From Dietzia natronolimnaea (GTDB taxonomy: Bacteria > Actinomycetota > Actinomycetes > Mycobacteriales > Mycobacteriaceae): DNA of 64,000 bases. The notes under the pieces are model-generated. The model saw nothing but the letters and a program-made list of their open reading frames with translations. It was not told where the DNA came from and did no database searches. The stretch spans positions 124,001-188,000 of the forward strand of contig NZ_NTGA01000012.1 in assembly GCF_002289575.1 (NCBI RefSeq), in the 5' to 3' direction. The position numbers and the translations under genes are program-made. This document shows positions 36,048-45,182 of this stretch, piece after piece (position 1 is the stretch's first letter; each line of letters begins with the position of its first letter).

Positions 36048-37379
36048 ATGACGTCTGACGCTGCACCGCCGGTCACGGCCCCTCTGGTCAAGGCACTGCT
36101 CCCCGAGAGCGAGATGCCGACCCATTGGTACAACATCCAGGCCGACCTGCCCGAGCCGATGGCGCCGCACCTGCACCCCGGCACCAAGGAGCCGCTCGGC
36201 CCGGAAGACCTCGCCCCGCTCTTCCCCATGGCGCTCATCGAGCAGGAGGTCACCGCTGAGAGGTACGTCGAGATCCCGGAGGAGGTGCGGGAGATCTACC
36301 GCCTGTGGCGGCCCTCGCCCCTCATCCGTGCGCGCCGACTGGAGAAGGCGCTCGGTACGTCGGCGAGGATCTTCTACAAGTACGAGGGCACCAGCCCGGT
36401 CGGCTCGCACAAGCCCAATACGGCCGTGGCCCAGGCGTACTACAACGCCGCGGAGGGCATCACCAAGCTCACCACCGAGACGGGCGCCGGGCAGTGGGGT
36501 GCCTCGCTGGCATTCGCAGGCCAGGCCTTCGGCATCGAGGTGGAGGTCTGGCAGGTCAAGGCGTCGTTCGAGTCCAAGCCGTACCGCCGCATGCTCATGG
36601 AGACCTTCGGCGCGTCCGTTCACCCCAGCCCCTCCGACCTGACCGAGGCCGGACGGTCCTTCCTCGCCAAGGACCCCCGGACCCCCGGTTCGCTGGGCAT
36701 GGCGGTGTCGGAGGCGGTCGAGGTGGCGGCGGGTGATCCCGAGGCCCGCTACTCCCTGGGTTCCGTCCTCAACCACGTGTGCCTGCACCAGACGATCATC
36801 GGCGAGGAGGCCCTCAAGCAGTTGGAGATGTTCGGCGAGACGGCCCCCGACTACGTGTTCGGGTGCGCCGGAGGCGGCTCCAACCTCGCCGGTCTGGCGT
36901 TCCCGTTCATCCGCGAGAACCTGGCCGGCGCGCGGACGAGGATCGTCGCGGTCGAGCCGTCCGCGTGCCCGTCCATGACCGAGGGCGAGTTCCGCTACGA
37001 CCACGGGGACGTCGCGGGGCTGACCCCGCTCATGAAGATGTACACGTTGGGCCAGGACTTCGTTCCGGACCCGATCCACTCGGGCGGTCTGCGGTACCAC
37101 GGGATGGCACCCCTGGTCAGCCACGTCAAGCACCTCGGGCTGCTCGACTCGATCGCGGTGGAGCAGAACGTCGCCTTCGCGGCCGGTGTGGAGTTCGCCA
37201 AGGCCGAGGGAATCGTGCCCGCGCCCGAGTCCACCCATGCCCTCGCCGGAGCGCTCGACGAGGCCCGCCGGCACACCGGGGAAGCGGGCACGGGCCCGTC
37301 CATCGTGATCGGACTGTCCGGTCACGGGTTCCTCGATCTCCCGGCCTACGAGTCGTACGTCCGCGGCGAGCTGGGCTGA
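36048..37379 (+). CDS. TrpB-like PLP-dependent enzyme (TrpB2 type)
   Basis: 443 residues. PLP lysine in [21 protein letters not shown] loop, the phosphate-binding [12 protein letters not shown] and C-terminal [11 protein letters not shown]. The N-terminal extension ([25 protein letters not shown]) marks the TrpB2 subgroup, which works without tight TrpA binding and condenses indole (or another nucleophile) with serine or phosphoserine. No other trp genes adjoin it, so it may salvage indole or be a second tryptophan synthase beta chain. GAGG lies upstream of ATG 36048. Confidence 0.92.
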   Translation: MTSDAAPPVTAPLVKALLPESEMPTHWYNIQADLPEPMAPHLHPGTKEPLGPEDLAPLFPMALIEQEVTAERYVEIPEEVREIYRLWRPSPLIRARRLEKALGTSARIFYKYEGTSPVGSHKPNTAVAQAYYNAAEGITKLTTETGAGQWGASLAFAGQAFGIEVEVWQVKASFESKPYRRMLMETFGASVHPSPSDLTEAGRSFLAKDPRTPGSLGMAVSEAVEVAAGDPEARYSLGSVLNHVCLHQTIIGEEALKQLEMFGETAPDYVFGCAGGGSNLAGLAFPFIRENLAGARTRIVAVEPSACPSMTEGEFRYDHGDVAGLTPLMKMYTLGQDFVPDPIHSGGLRYHGMAPLVSHVKHLGLLDSIAVEQNVAFAAGVEFAKAEGIVPAPESTHALAGALDEARRHTGEAGTGPSIVIGLSGHGFLDLPAYESYVRGELG

Positions 37380-37475
37380 GCCCGGAGCCGGCGGGGACCT
37401 CGCGCGGTCACGGCCTCGTCGCCGCACAGCCACCCACCAACTGAACCGACCCCCTCTCGACATCAGGAGTCACCC

Positions 37476-38405
37476 ATGGTCAATCCCATCGATTTCACCG
37501 ACCGCGTCGCGATCATCACCGGCGCCGGAGGCGGCCTCGGCCGCGCCTACGCCCTCGCCCTGGCCGAGCGCGGCGCCAAGGTCGTCGTCAACGACCTCGG
37601 CGGCGACGTCCACGGCGAGGGTGGCACGTCCTCACCCGCCCAGCGAGTCGTCGACGAGATCGTCGCCACCGGCGGCGAGGCCATGGTCGACGGCAACGAC
37701 ATCACCGACGAGGCCGCGGTCGACGCGCTGGTCTCCTCGGTCATCGACAAGTGGGGCCGCATCGACATCCTCATGAACAACGCGGGCATCCTGCGCGACA
37801 AGTCGTTCGCCAAGATGGACAACGACGACTTCCGCAAGGTCCTCGAGGTCCACCTCATGGGTTCGGTCAACTGCACCAAGGCCGTCTGGCCCCACATGGC
37901 CGAGGCCGGATACGGCCGCATCCTCATGACCACCTCGTCCTCGGGCATCTACGGCAACTTCGGCCAGAGCAACTACGCCGCCGCCAAGTCCGGCCTCGTC
38001 GGTCTCATGAACGTGCTCGCCATCGAGGGCGCCAAGAAGAACATCAAGGTCAACTCCATCGCGCCCACGGCCGCCACCCGCATGACCGAGGACCTCCTGC
38101 CGCAGCGGGTGCTGGACATCATGGGCCCGGAGACCATCGCGCCCGGCGCGCTGTTCATGGTCAGCGAGGACGCGCCCACCAAGACCATCCTCGGTGCCGG
38201 CGCCGGCGTGTTCGCCGTCTCCCAGATGGTCGAGAGCCGCGGGGTCTACCTCCCGGACAACGCCCGCACCCCGGAGGTCGTGGCCGAGAGGTGGAACGAG
38301 ATCGCCGACCTCACCGACGCCCAGAGCCTGGAGAGCGCATTCGAACAGACCTCCAAGTACGCCGCGCTCGCGGCGCGCGAACTGGGGCTCCACCTGGAGA
38401 GCTGA
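37476..38405 (+). CDS. SDR family (3R)-hydroxyacyl-CoA dehydrogenase-like (MFE-2 type)
   Basis: 309 residues. TGAGGGLGRAYALALAERG cofactor site, VVVNDLGGDVHGEG and the NNAG, SSSGIYGN, NYAAAKSGL catalytic set. The length and the insertion after the second strand resemble the hydroxyacyl-CoA dehydrogenase domain of peroxisomal multifunctional enzyme type 2, so fatty-acyl or steroid side-chain beta-oxidation is likely. ATG 37476 has CAGGAG nearby. Alone on its transcript between trpB2 and the convergent ABC transporter. Confidence 0.88.
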   Translation: MVNPIDFTDRVAIITGAGGGLGRAYALALAERGAKVVVNDLGGDVHGEGGTSSPAQRVVDEIVATGGEAMVDGNDITDEAAVDALVSSVIDKWGRIDILMNNAGILRDKSFAKMDNDDFRKVLEVHLMGSVNCTKAVWPHMAEAGYGRILMTTSSSGIYGNFGQSNYAAAKSGLVGLMNVLAIEGAKKNIKVNSIAPTAATRMTEDLLPQRVLDIMGPETIAPGALFMVSEDAPTKTILGAGAGVFAVSQMVESRGVYLPDNARTPEVVAERWNEIADLTDAQSLESAFEQTSKYAALAARELGLHLES

Positions 38406-38439
38406 CCACGCCCTCCCCCGCGCCGCCGCGCGGGGGTCG

Positions 38440-40311
38440 TCACTCCTGGTCGGCGAACTGTGTCTCGTACAACTCGGTGTACCGCCCGCCCGCTGCCAGC
38501 AGTTCGGCGTGGGTGCCCGACTCCGCCACGCTGCCGTCCTCCAGCACGAGGATGAGGTCGGCGGCGCGGACGGTGGACAACCGGTGCGCGATCACCAGCG
38601 ACGTCCGGTGGGACATGGCCTCGGTCAGGGCCTCCTGGACCGCGGACTCGTTGGTGGAGTCCAGCGCGCTGGTGGCCTCGTCGAGGACCACGACGGACGG
38701 CTCCGCGATGAGCAGTCTCGCGATGGTCAGCCGCTGGCGCTCGCCGCCGGACAGGCGGTACCCGCGGTCTCCGATGACGGTGTCCAGCCCGTCGGGCAGC
38801 GACCGGACCAGGTCCTCCAGCCGCGCCCGGCGCAGGGCGTCCCACACGAGTTCGTCGGTGACCTCCGGGCGGGCGAAGGTCAGGTTCGCGCGGATCGTGT
38901 CGTGGAAGAGATGACCGTCCTGGGTGACCATGCCCACCGTCCGGCGCAGTGACGACGAGGTGACCCCACGCACGTCGAGGCCCGCGACCCGCACCGCTCC
39001 CGAGTCCACGTCGTAGAGGCGCGGAAGCAGCGACGCGATGGTGGACTTGCCCGCGCCGGAGGACCCGACCAGGGCGATCGTCTGACCTGGTTCGGCACGG
39101 AAGCTGACCCCGTGCAGGACCTCCTGACCACCGCGGGTGTCGAGCACGGCGACCTCCTCGAGCGAGGCCAGGGACACCTTGTCGGCCGAGGGGTAGGAGA
39201 ACCGGACGTCGTCGAACTCGATGGCGGCCGGTCCCTCCGGCACGTCGACCGCGTCGGGGGCGTCCTTGAGCAGCGGGTCCAGATCCAGGACCTCGAAGAC
39301 CCGCTCGAAACTCACGACGGCGGTCACCACGTCCATCGGCGCGTTGGCCAGAGAGGTCAGGGGTCCGTAGAGGCGGGTCAGCAGGAGCGCGAGTGCCACG
39401 ACGGACCCGGCGTCCATCCCGCCGGAGAGGGCGAACCAGCCACCGACGCCGTAGACCAGCGCCAGTGCCAGGGTGGAGACCAGTGTCAGCGAGTTCATGA
39501 ACACGCTCATCAGCAGCGCGGTCCGGACCCCGATGTCCCGCACCCGGCCGGCGCGGGAGGCGAATTCCGCTGATTCGGCGGCGGGGCGGCCGAAGAGCTT
39601 GACCAGGGTCGCGCCACCCGCGTTGAAGCGTTCCGTCATCTGGTCGTTCATCGACGCGTTGAGGTCGGAGGCCTCGCGACGCAGCCTGGCCAGCCGCCTG
39701 CCCACGTAGCGCGCGGGGAACAGGAACACCGGCAGCAACAGCACTGACATGAGTGTGAGTTGCCAGTTGATCCCGGCCATCACGACGAGGGTCAGGATGA
39801 GCTGGACGAGGTTGGACACGACCCCGGAGAGGGTGTCCGAGAACGCACGCTGGGCGCCCATGACGTCGTTGTTGAGTCGACTGACCAGCGCACCCGTCCG
39901 GGTTCGCATGAAGAAGGCGACGGGCATGGTCTGGACGTGGTCGAATACCGCACGGCGCAGGTCGAGGATCAGGCCCTCGCCGATGCGGGCCGACCAGAAT
40001 CGGGTCACCACGGCGTTGACCGCCTCGACGACGCCGATCACCGCGATGGCGGCGGCGAGGAGGAACACCACTCGTACGGCGGTGCCGTCCACGATCGCCG
40101 TGACGACGCGGCCGGCGAGCAGCGGGGTCACCACCGCGAGGGAGGCGCCGAACACGGACAGGATCAGGAACAGGACGATCCGCCTGGTGTGCGGTCTCGC
40201 GAACTGTCCGATCCGCCGGAAGTTCTCGCGGGTGAACACGCTGCGGTCGAGGGTGATGTTGTTGTTCTCGGCCCGCATCAGGGTGCGCATGGCGGCCTGC
40301 TGCATCGTCAC
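38440..40311 (-). CDS. ABC transporter ATP-binding/permease protein (fused exporter half)
   Basis: About 623 residues. Six-helix membrane domain (IVLFLILSVFGASLAVVTPL, FLLAAAIAVIGVVEAVNAV and following) and a C-terminal nucleotide-binding domain with Walker A GSSGAGKST, signature LSGGERQR, Walker B VVVLDEATSALD and H-loop IAHRLSTV. A homodimeric type IV exporter is expected; substrate unknown (drug or lipid types share this layout). GTG 40311 is chosen because GGAGGAG lies eight bases upstream; ATG 40305 and ATG 40290 are alternatives. Divergent from alkB. Confidence 0.92.
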   Translation of the reverse strand: MTMQQAAMRTLMRAENNNITLDRSVFTRENFRRIGQFARPHTRRIVLFLILSVFGASLAVVTPLLAGRVVTAIVDGTAVRVVFLLAAAIAVIGVVEAVNAVVTRFWSARIGEGLILDLRRAVFDHVQTMPVAFFMRTRTGALVSRLNNDVMGAQRAFSDTLSGVVSNLVQLILTLVVMAGINWQLTLMSVLLLPVFLFPARYVGRRLARLRREASDLNASMNDQMTERFNAGGATLVKLFGRPAAESAEFASRAGRVRDIGVRTALLMSVFMNSLTLVSTLALALVYGVGGWFALSGGMDAGSVVALALLLTRLYGPLTSLANAPMDVVTAVVSFERVFEVLDLDPLLKDAPDAVDVPEGPAAIEFDDVRFSYPSADKVSLASLEEVAVLDTRGGQEVLHGVSFRAEPGQTIALVGSSGAGKSTIASLLPRLYDVDSGAVRVAGLDVRGVTSSSLRRTVGMVTQDGHLFHDTIRANLTFARPEVTDELVWDALRRARLEDLVRSLPDGLDTVIGDRGYRLSGGERQRLTIARLLIAEPSVVVLDEATSALDSTNESAVQEALTEAMSHRTSLVIAHRLSTVRAADLILVLEDGSVAESGTHAELLAAGGRYTELYETQFADQE

Positions 40312-40450
40312 GTCCGCCACTCCTCCTGCGTCGGAGAGGGGTTTCCGACGACCTGACGGTACAACCGGGCGTGTGGTGCCCTTATTCCGCGGTGGCTGAG
40401 CTGACCGGGCCACCGGGCCGACGACGCGGAGGGGCCACGGAAGGGTCACG

Positions 40451-40500
40451 TTTGGACAAAGCGGGAGATCGTGTCTAGACAAGCCACTGGATTTTGTCTA
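40451..40500. promoter_or_regulatory. candidate AlkX operator region upstream of alkB
   Basis: Three related elements: TTTGGACAAA (40451-40460), the perfect palindrome TGTCTAGACA (40472-40481) and TTGTCTA (40494-40500). The repeated TTGTC core on both strands, 60-110 bases before the alkB start, is what a TetR dimer would bind. AlkX in Dietzia is known to bind the promoter of its own alkB operon; the exact site here is inferred. Confidence 0.5.
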
Positions 40501-40559
40501 ATCTCGACTTCATGCAGTGGCGTATGCCACATCCCGAGTGAACTTCGGAGGTCGTGACG

Positions 40560-42119
40560 ATGTCCAGCACCGAATACATCCGCCCCCGCGGCGGAGCCCA
40601 GAATCCCGACCGGGACCACCTGACGTCTCCCGCGGGGCGGGCCGACTCCCCCGTGGGCGACGCCGCCGAGGGAGCCACCGAGGGCGCCGTCGAGCCCTAC
40701 GCCTGGACCGACGCCAAGCGGTACCTGTGGCTTCTCGGGTTGATCCCGGCGATGGGCCTGTTCCTGTCGATGCCGTTCGTCGCCGGGTTCAACTCCCTGG
40801 GTCTGGGCTGGGCCGCCTCCGCCGCGTGGTTCCTGCTCCCCGTCCTGGTGTACATCGTGATCCCCCTCGGTGACCTGGCGATCGGCGCCGACGGCGAGAA
40901 CCCGCCGGACGAGGTGATGGACAAGCTCGAGGCCGACCCGTTCTACCGGTGGTGCACCTACCTGTACATCCCCTTCCAGTACGCGTCGCTCATCGTCGCC
41001 TGCTACCTCTGGACCGCCCAGGACCTGTCGTGGCTCGGGTACGACGGGGGTCTCGGTATCGCGGCGTCGATCGGCGTGGCCTGGACCGTGGCCATCACCG
41101 GAGGGATCGGGATCAACACCGCCCACGAGCTGGGGCACAAGATCGCCGGGAGCGAGAAGTGGCTGTCCAAGGTCGCCCTGGCCACCACGGGGTACGGGCA
41201 CTTCTTCATCGAGCACAACCGCGGTCACCACGCCCGTGTCGCCACCCCCGAGGACCCGGCCAGCTCGCGCTTCGGTGAGTCGTTCTGGGCGTTCCTCCCG
41301 CGCAGCGTCGTCGGTTCCGCACGATCGGCCTGGCACCTCGAGGTCGAGCGCCTCGGTCGTCTGGGCAAGGGGCCGTGGACCATCCGCAACGACAACCTCA
41401 ACGCCTGGCTCATGACGGTCGTCCTGTTCGGCGGACTCATCGCGGTGTTCGGCTGGGAGGTCGCGCCGTGGCTCCTCGTGCAGGCGGTCTTCGGCTTCTC
41501 GCTACTGGAGGTCGTCAACTACCTCGAGCACTACGGTCTGAAGCGACAGAAGACCTCGGCCGGCCGCTACCAGCGCTGCCGCCCGGAGCACTCGTGGAAC
41601 TCCGATCATCTGGTGACGAACATCTTCCTCTACCACCTGCAGCGTCATTCCGATCACCACGCCAACCCGATGCGCCGCTACCAGGTGCTGCGCAGCTTCG
41701 ACCAGGCCCCACAGCTTCCGTCCGGCTACGCGACCATGATGGTTCTGGCCTACGTGCCGCCGCTGTGGCGCAAGGTCATGGACAAGCGGGTCCTGGCCCA
41801 CTACGAGGGCGACATCACGCGGGCCAACATCCAGCCGTCCAAGCGCGAGAAGATCCTCGCCCGCTACGGCGTCGACGCGACCGGTGACGGCACCACCGCG
41901 GTGGCGGAGAAGGTCGTCGTCGACACCGACATCGCCGCCGACCAGTCCTCACCGACCGGCGAGTACGTGTGCCCGAACTGCGGGCACCACTACTCCGAGG
42001 CGGCCGGTGAGCCCCGCGAGGGCTTCCCTCCCGGTACCCCGTGGTCGGCGATCCCCTCCACCTGGCGGTGCTCGGACTGCGGCGTCCGCGACAAGGTCGA
42101 CTTCCTGCCCGTGAAGTAG
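40560..42119 (+). CDS. alkB: alkane 1-monooxygenase AlkB fused to rubredoxin
   Basis: 519 residues. Membrane hydroxylase with six helices and the four His motifs of the di-iron centre: HELGHK (from 189), EHNRGHH (from 218), NYLEHYG (from 320) and LQRHSDHH (from 360). After a linker at ~430-465, a C-terminal rubredoxin carries CPNC (471/474) and CSDC (504/507), so electrons reach the iron site within one polypeptide. It oxidises n-alkanes to 1-alkanols, receiving electrons from a rubredoxin reductase not in this window. ATG 40560 has GGAGG eight bases upstream; GTG 40554 is too close to it. Such fusions (alkW1) are typical of Dietzia. Confidence 0.96.
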   Translation: MSSTEYIRPRGGAQNPDRDHLTSPAGRADSPVGDAAEGATEGAVEPYAWTDAKRYLWLLGLIPAMGLFLSMPFVAGFNSLGLGWAASAAWFLLPVLVYIVIPLGDLAIGADGENPPDEVMDKLEADPFYRWCTYLYIPFQYASLIVACYLWTAQDLSWLGYDGGLGIAASIGVAWTVAITGGIGINTAHELGHKIAGSEKWLSKVALATTGYGHFFIEHNRGHHARVATPEDPASSRFGESFWAFLPRSVVGSARSAWHLEVERLGRLGKGPWTIRNDNLNAWLMTVVLFGGLIAVFGWEVAPWLLVQAVFGFSLLEVVNYLEHYGLKRQKTSAGRYQRCRPEHSWNSDHLVTNIFLYHLQRHSDHHANPMRRYQVLRSFDQAPQLPSGYATMMVLAYVPPLWRKVMDKRVLAHYEGDITRANIQPSKREKILARYGVDATGDGTTAVAEKVVVDTDIAADQSSPTGEYVCPNCGHHYSEAAGEPREGFPPGTPWSAIPSTWRCSDCGVRDKVDFLPVK

Positions 42120-42153
42120 CCCACCACTCCGCGCGGACATCAGATCAGGAACA

Positions 42154-42798
42154 ATGGACCTCATGCCGCGCCGCCCGTCGACACGTGACCAACGCTCCTC
42201 CGGGGACTCCCAGGGGGGGCGTTGGTCGCCCCGCCTCACCGTCTTCGACGCCATGCACCAGCTACTGGAGTCCCGCGACTGGTCGGCCGTGACCATGTCG
42301 GACGTGGCCCAGGCCGCGGGACTGAGTCGGCAGACGCTCTACAGCACCTTCGGCAACCGTCAGGGGCTGGCGCAGGCGTACGCGCTCCAGCTGTCGGAGA
42401 AGTTCGCCGGCGAGATCCGGGACTCGATCATCAGGCACCCAGGGCAGATCGAGCTCGCCCTGAGCGAGGGGATCAACGGGTTCCTGCGGTCCAGTAGCCG
42501 CGATCCGCTGATCCGGGCGCTCGTGACCGGGGACATCAAGCCGGACCTGCTGCGTCTGATCACCACCGAGGCCGGGCCGCTCATCGAGCGTGCCACGGAA
42601 GTTCTCATGCCGGCCTTGTCGGAGAGCTGGATGCGGATCGAGGCCAGCCAGGCCCGGTTGGCCGCGTCGATCATCGCCCGGATCGGCATCAGTTTCATCT
42701 CGCTCCCGCCCGAGGACCCGGACCAGTTGGCCTCGGGCCTGACCGAGGTGATCGCCCCCTACCTACAGAAGGTCGTGCAGGTCGACGTCCAGCAGTGA
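42154..42798 (+). CDS. alkX: TetR family regulator (AlkX-like)
   Basis: 214 residues. N-terminal helix-turn-helix MSDVAQAAGLSRQTLYSTFG and a helical ligand-binding domain. It is 34 bases after alkB on the same strand, the position of alkX, which in Dietzia represses alkB and is released by fatty acids formed from alkanes. Start is ambiguous: ATG 42154 has AGGA three bases away, ATG 42163 has it at twelve. Regulation is inferred from family and position. Confidence 0.88.
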   Translation: MDLMPRRPSTRDQRSSGDSQGGRWSPRLTVFDAMHQLLESRDWSAVTMSDVAQAAGLSRQTLYSTFGNRQGLAQAYALQLSEKFAGEIRDSIIRHPGQIELALSEGINGFLRSSSRDPLIRALVTGDIKPDLLRLITTEAGPLIERATEVLMPALSESWMRIEASQARLAASIIARIGISFISLPPEDPDQLASGLTEVIAPYLQKVVQVDVQQ

Positions 42799-42826
42799 CG
42801 GTGCGGCCCAGGATGCGACGGACCGG

Positions 42827-43585
42827 TCAGGCTCCGTCCCCCACCGTCGACCGCTGATCCGGTCGACCCGGGACCGCGACACTGGCCTCGAGGAAGAGAC
42901 CACGGGCCTCCACGCACAACCGCTCCCCCGCGTGGATGGTCGCCTTGGTCCAGGTCTTGCGCCCGTCCACCTCGTCCACCCACGAGCGGAACGTCAGGGG
43001 CTTCAGGAGCGGGGTTGGTGAGCGGTAGTCGATCTCGTAGTGGGCGGTCATTCCGTACCGGCCTCCCCAGTGGTTAGCGAAACCCATCATGTGGTCGATG
43101 ATGAGCGCGCTGATCCCGCCGTGAACGCATCCCGGGGGGCCCTGATAGGCCAGTCCGAGCGTGACCTCGGCCGTCACCGAACCGTCATCACACGCGGAGA
43201 ACCGCACCGGTGGGGCGATCGGGTTCTCCGGCCCGCCGACGGGATTCGCCCTGCGGGAACCGGCGCCCGTCCACATCGTCTCCAGCCGGCGGACGGGCTC
43301 CGGGACGCGCGACTCGAGGAGGTCCGCGACCTCGGCCAACCGGTCGGCGACGTCGTCCAACCGGACTTCCGAGTGGGCCAGTCCGGAGACCGCCTCGCGC
43401 AGTCTGCGCAGCTCCGCCACCGTGCGATCCAGATCGGGATCCGGTGTGGGGAGGTCGGGGACGGGGATGGGATCGAAGGTCTCCCCCAGCCGCGCCCGCA
43501 TGCTGCTGAGCTGGAAATCGTCCACACCCTCGATCCTCGGGAGGGGACCGCGACCGACTTCAGGGCTGTTGTTGTTCTGGGCCAT
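42827..43585 (-). CDS. PaaI-type hotdog thioesterase with N-terminal helical extension (paralogue A)
   Basis: 252 residues. C-terminal hotdog fold with YQGPPGCVHGGISALIID (HGG motif), YRSPTPLLKPLTFRSWV and KATIHAGERLCVEARGLF. The first ~100 residues form a separate, mostly helical region (LRRLREAVSGLAHSEVRLDD, LAEVADLLE). Likely hydrolyses an acyl-CoA thioester; substrate unknown. Paralogous to the genes at 44436 and 45183. Its ATG 43585 and the divergent SDR ATG 43598 are only 12 bases apart, so no room exists for usual ribosome sites. Converges with alkX. Confidence 0.85.
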   Translation of the reverse strand: MAQNNNSPEVGRGPLPRIEGVDDFQLSSMRARLGETFDPIPVPDLPTPDPDLDRTVAELRRLREAVSGLAHSEVRLDDVADRLAEVADLLESRVPEPVRRLETMWTGAGSRRANPVGGPENPIAPPVRFSACDDGSVTAEVTLGLAYQGPPGCVHGGISALIIDHMMGFANHWGGRYGMTAHYEIDYRSPTPLLKPLTFRSWVDEVDGRKTWTKATIHAGERLCVEARGLFLEASVAVPGRPDQRSTVGDGA

Positions 43586-43597
43586 ACTCTGAAGACT

Positions 43598-44419
43598 ATG
43601 TCGACACCCGTCAGAAAGAGACAGTTCGACCCTTCCACGTACGGACCCTGGGCTCTGGTCGTGGGCGGCAGCGAGGGGGTGGGGGCCGAGATCGCCCTCC
43701 TCCTGGCCGAGGCCGGGGTCTGCACCGTGCTGGTCGCCCGTCGGACCGGACCCCTGGAGGAGACCGCCGGCGAGGTCCGCGCCAGGGGCGTGGAGTGCCG
43801 TGTGCTCTCGGTCGACCTCACCGAACCGGGTGCCGCCGACGGGATCGCCGCCGCCTGCGACGGCCTCGACGTGGGGCTGGTGGTTCTCAACGCCGGGGCC
43901 AACACCTACGGGTCGGAGTTCGCCGAGTCGGACATGGACCGCGTCCAACAGGTGATCGACCTCAACATCACCGCGCCGCTGCAGATCATCCGTCACTTCG
44001 CCCCCACGCTCCGGGACCGCGGCCGGGGCGGCATCGTGGTCATGGGGTCGATGGCCGGCTACCTCGGGCACGCCGACATGAGCATCTACTCGGCCGCCAA
44101 GGCGTTCAGCCGGGTCTTCGTGGAGGGCCTCTGGCTGGAGATGCGCGACCACGGTGTGGACGTTGTCGAGGTGATCCTCGGCGTGACCCGCACCCCGGCC
44201 ATGATCCGCGCCGGTCTGGACATGGATCTGCCGGGCATGACCGTGAGCGAGCCCGCCGAGGTCGCCGAGGAGGTGCTCGAGTCGATCGGGCGGGGACCCG
44301 TCCACGTCTGCGGAGGGGAGGGCAATCGCGCGGGTGTCGAGTTCAGCTCCGGGGTGGATCGCGGCCGGATCGTGGCCGGGGCGCACAGGCGCATGAAGGC
44401 CCTGCGCGGGAAGAGCTGA
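43598..44419 (+). CDS. SDR family oxidoreductase
   Basis: 273 residues. Cofactor motif VVGGSEGVGAEIALLLAEAG, LNAGANTYGS, GSMAGYLGHADMSIYSAAKAF with Tyr and Lys of the active site. The first motif is GGSEGVG rather than GGSSGIG, and the sequence resembles lipid-processing SDRs such as those acting on long-chain or steroid ketones. It is flanked on both sides by minus-strand thioesterase genes and starts 12 bases from one of them. Confidence 0.87.
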   Translation: MSTPVRKRQFDPSTYGPWALVVGGSEGVGAEIALLLAEAGVCTVLVARRTGPLEETAGEVRARGVECRVLSVDLTEPGAADGIAAACDGLDVGLVVLNAGANTYGSEFAESDMDRVQQVIDLNITAPLQIIRHFAPTLRDRGRGGIVVMGSMAGYLGHADMSIYSAAKAFSRVFVEGLWLEMRDHGVDVVEVILGVTRTPAMIRAGLDMDLPGMTVSEPAEVAEEVLESIGRGPVHVCGGEGNRAGVEFSSGVDRGRIVAGAHRRMKALRGKS

Positions 44420-44435
44420 CCCCCCGCCCGCCGGC

Positions 44436-45131
44436 TCAGCCCTCGACCGGCCGGTCCCGCTGCGCGTCCGAGATACCCCTGGGTTCGATGAACAACGCCT
44501 CGGCACGCGCGCACAGCGTCTCGCCGGTGTGCAGGGTGGCGCTGGCCCAGATCTTGCGGCCCTCCACCCGGTCCTGGCGCGCCTCGAACCTCAGCGGGGC
44601 GTACAGCGGTGTCGGCGAGGTGTAGATCACCCGGAGGTCGGCGGTCATCCCCACGCTCTTGGCGGCGGCGTTGGCCAGGCCCAGCATCTCGTCGAAGATC
44701 AGCGCGACGATCCCGCCGTGCACGCAGCCGGGAGGGCCCTGGTACTCGATGCCCAGTCGCAGATCCGCCCGCACGGTGGCGTCGGGGAACACCACCGGCT
44801 CCAACGGCGGGGAGACCGGGTTGCGGCTGCCGATGGCGGGGTTCGAGGCCAGATGCTCGGGAACCCCCCAGGTCGCATAGTCCGACGGCCGCACCATGGT
44901 GCCGACGGCCTCGAGGTGGTCGGCGAGCTCCCGCACCGTCGTGACGGCGTCGTGGACGTCGTCGAAGCGCGACCCCGCCACCAGTCCCCGCACCCGGCGA
45001 AGCTCGCGGGCCAGGTCGGTGGCGCCGGTGGCGTCGTCATCCCAGGGCAGGAAGGGGACACCCGTCTCGTCGCCCGGAGCGGTGCCGGTGGTTCCGGGGA
45101 GGGGATCGGTGGCGGAGGCATCGGAGGTCAC
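44436..45131 (-). CDS. PaaI-type hotdog thioesterase with helical extension (paralogue B)
   Basis: 231 residues from GTG 45131. N-terminal helical region (LARELRRVRGLVAGSRFDDV) then hotdog domain: YQGPPGCVHGGIVALIFDEM, YTSPTPLYAPLRFEAR and SATLHTGETLCARAEALF. Shares order of motifs with paralogues A and C. Start is uncertain because only a weak ribosome site precedes it. Downstream of paralogue C by 51 bases, likely the same transcript. Confidence 0.85.
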   Translation of the reverse strand: MTSDASATDPLPGTTGTAPGDETGVPFLPWDDDATGATDLARELRRVRGLVAGSRFDDVHDAVTTVRELADHLEAVGTMVRPSDYATWGVPEHLASNPAIGSRNPVSPPLEPVVFPDATVRADLRLGIEYQGPPGCVHGGIVALIFDEMLGLANAAAKSVGMTADLRVIYTSPTPLYAPLRFEARQDRVEGRKIWASATLHTGETLCARAEALFIEPRGISDAQRDRPVEG

Positions 45132-45182
45132 GAAAACCGAATCTACTCCGCGTTCACCCGCGCGCCGGGCTCACCCTTCCGC

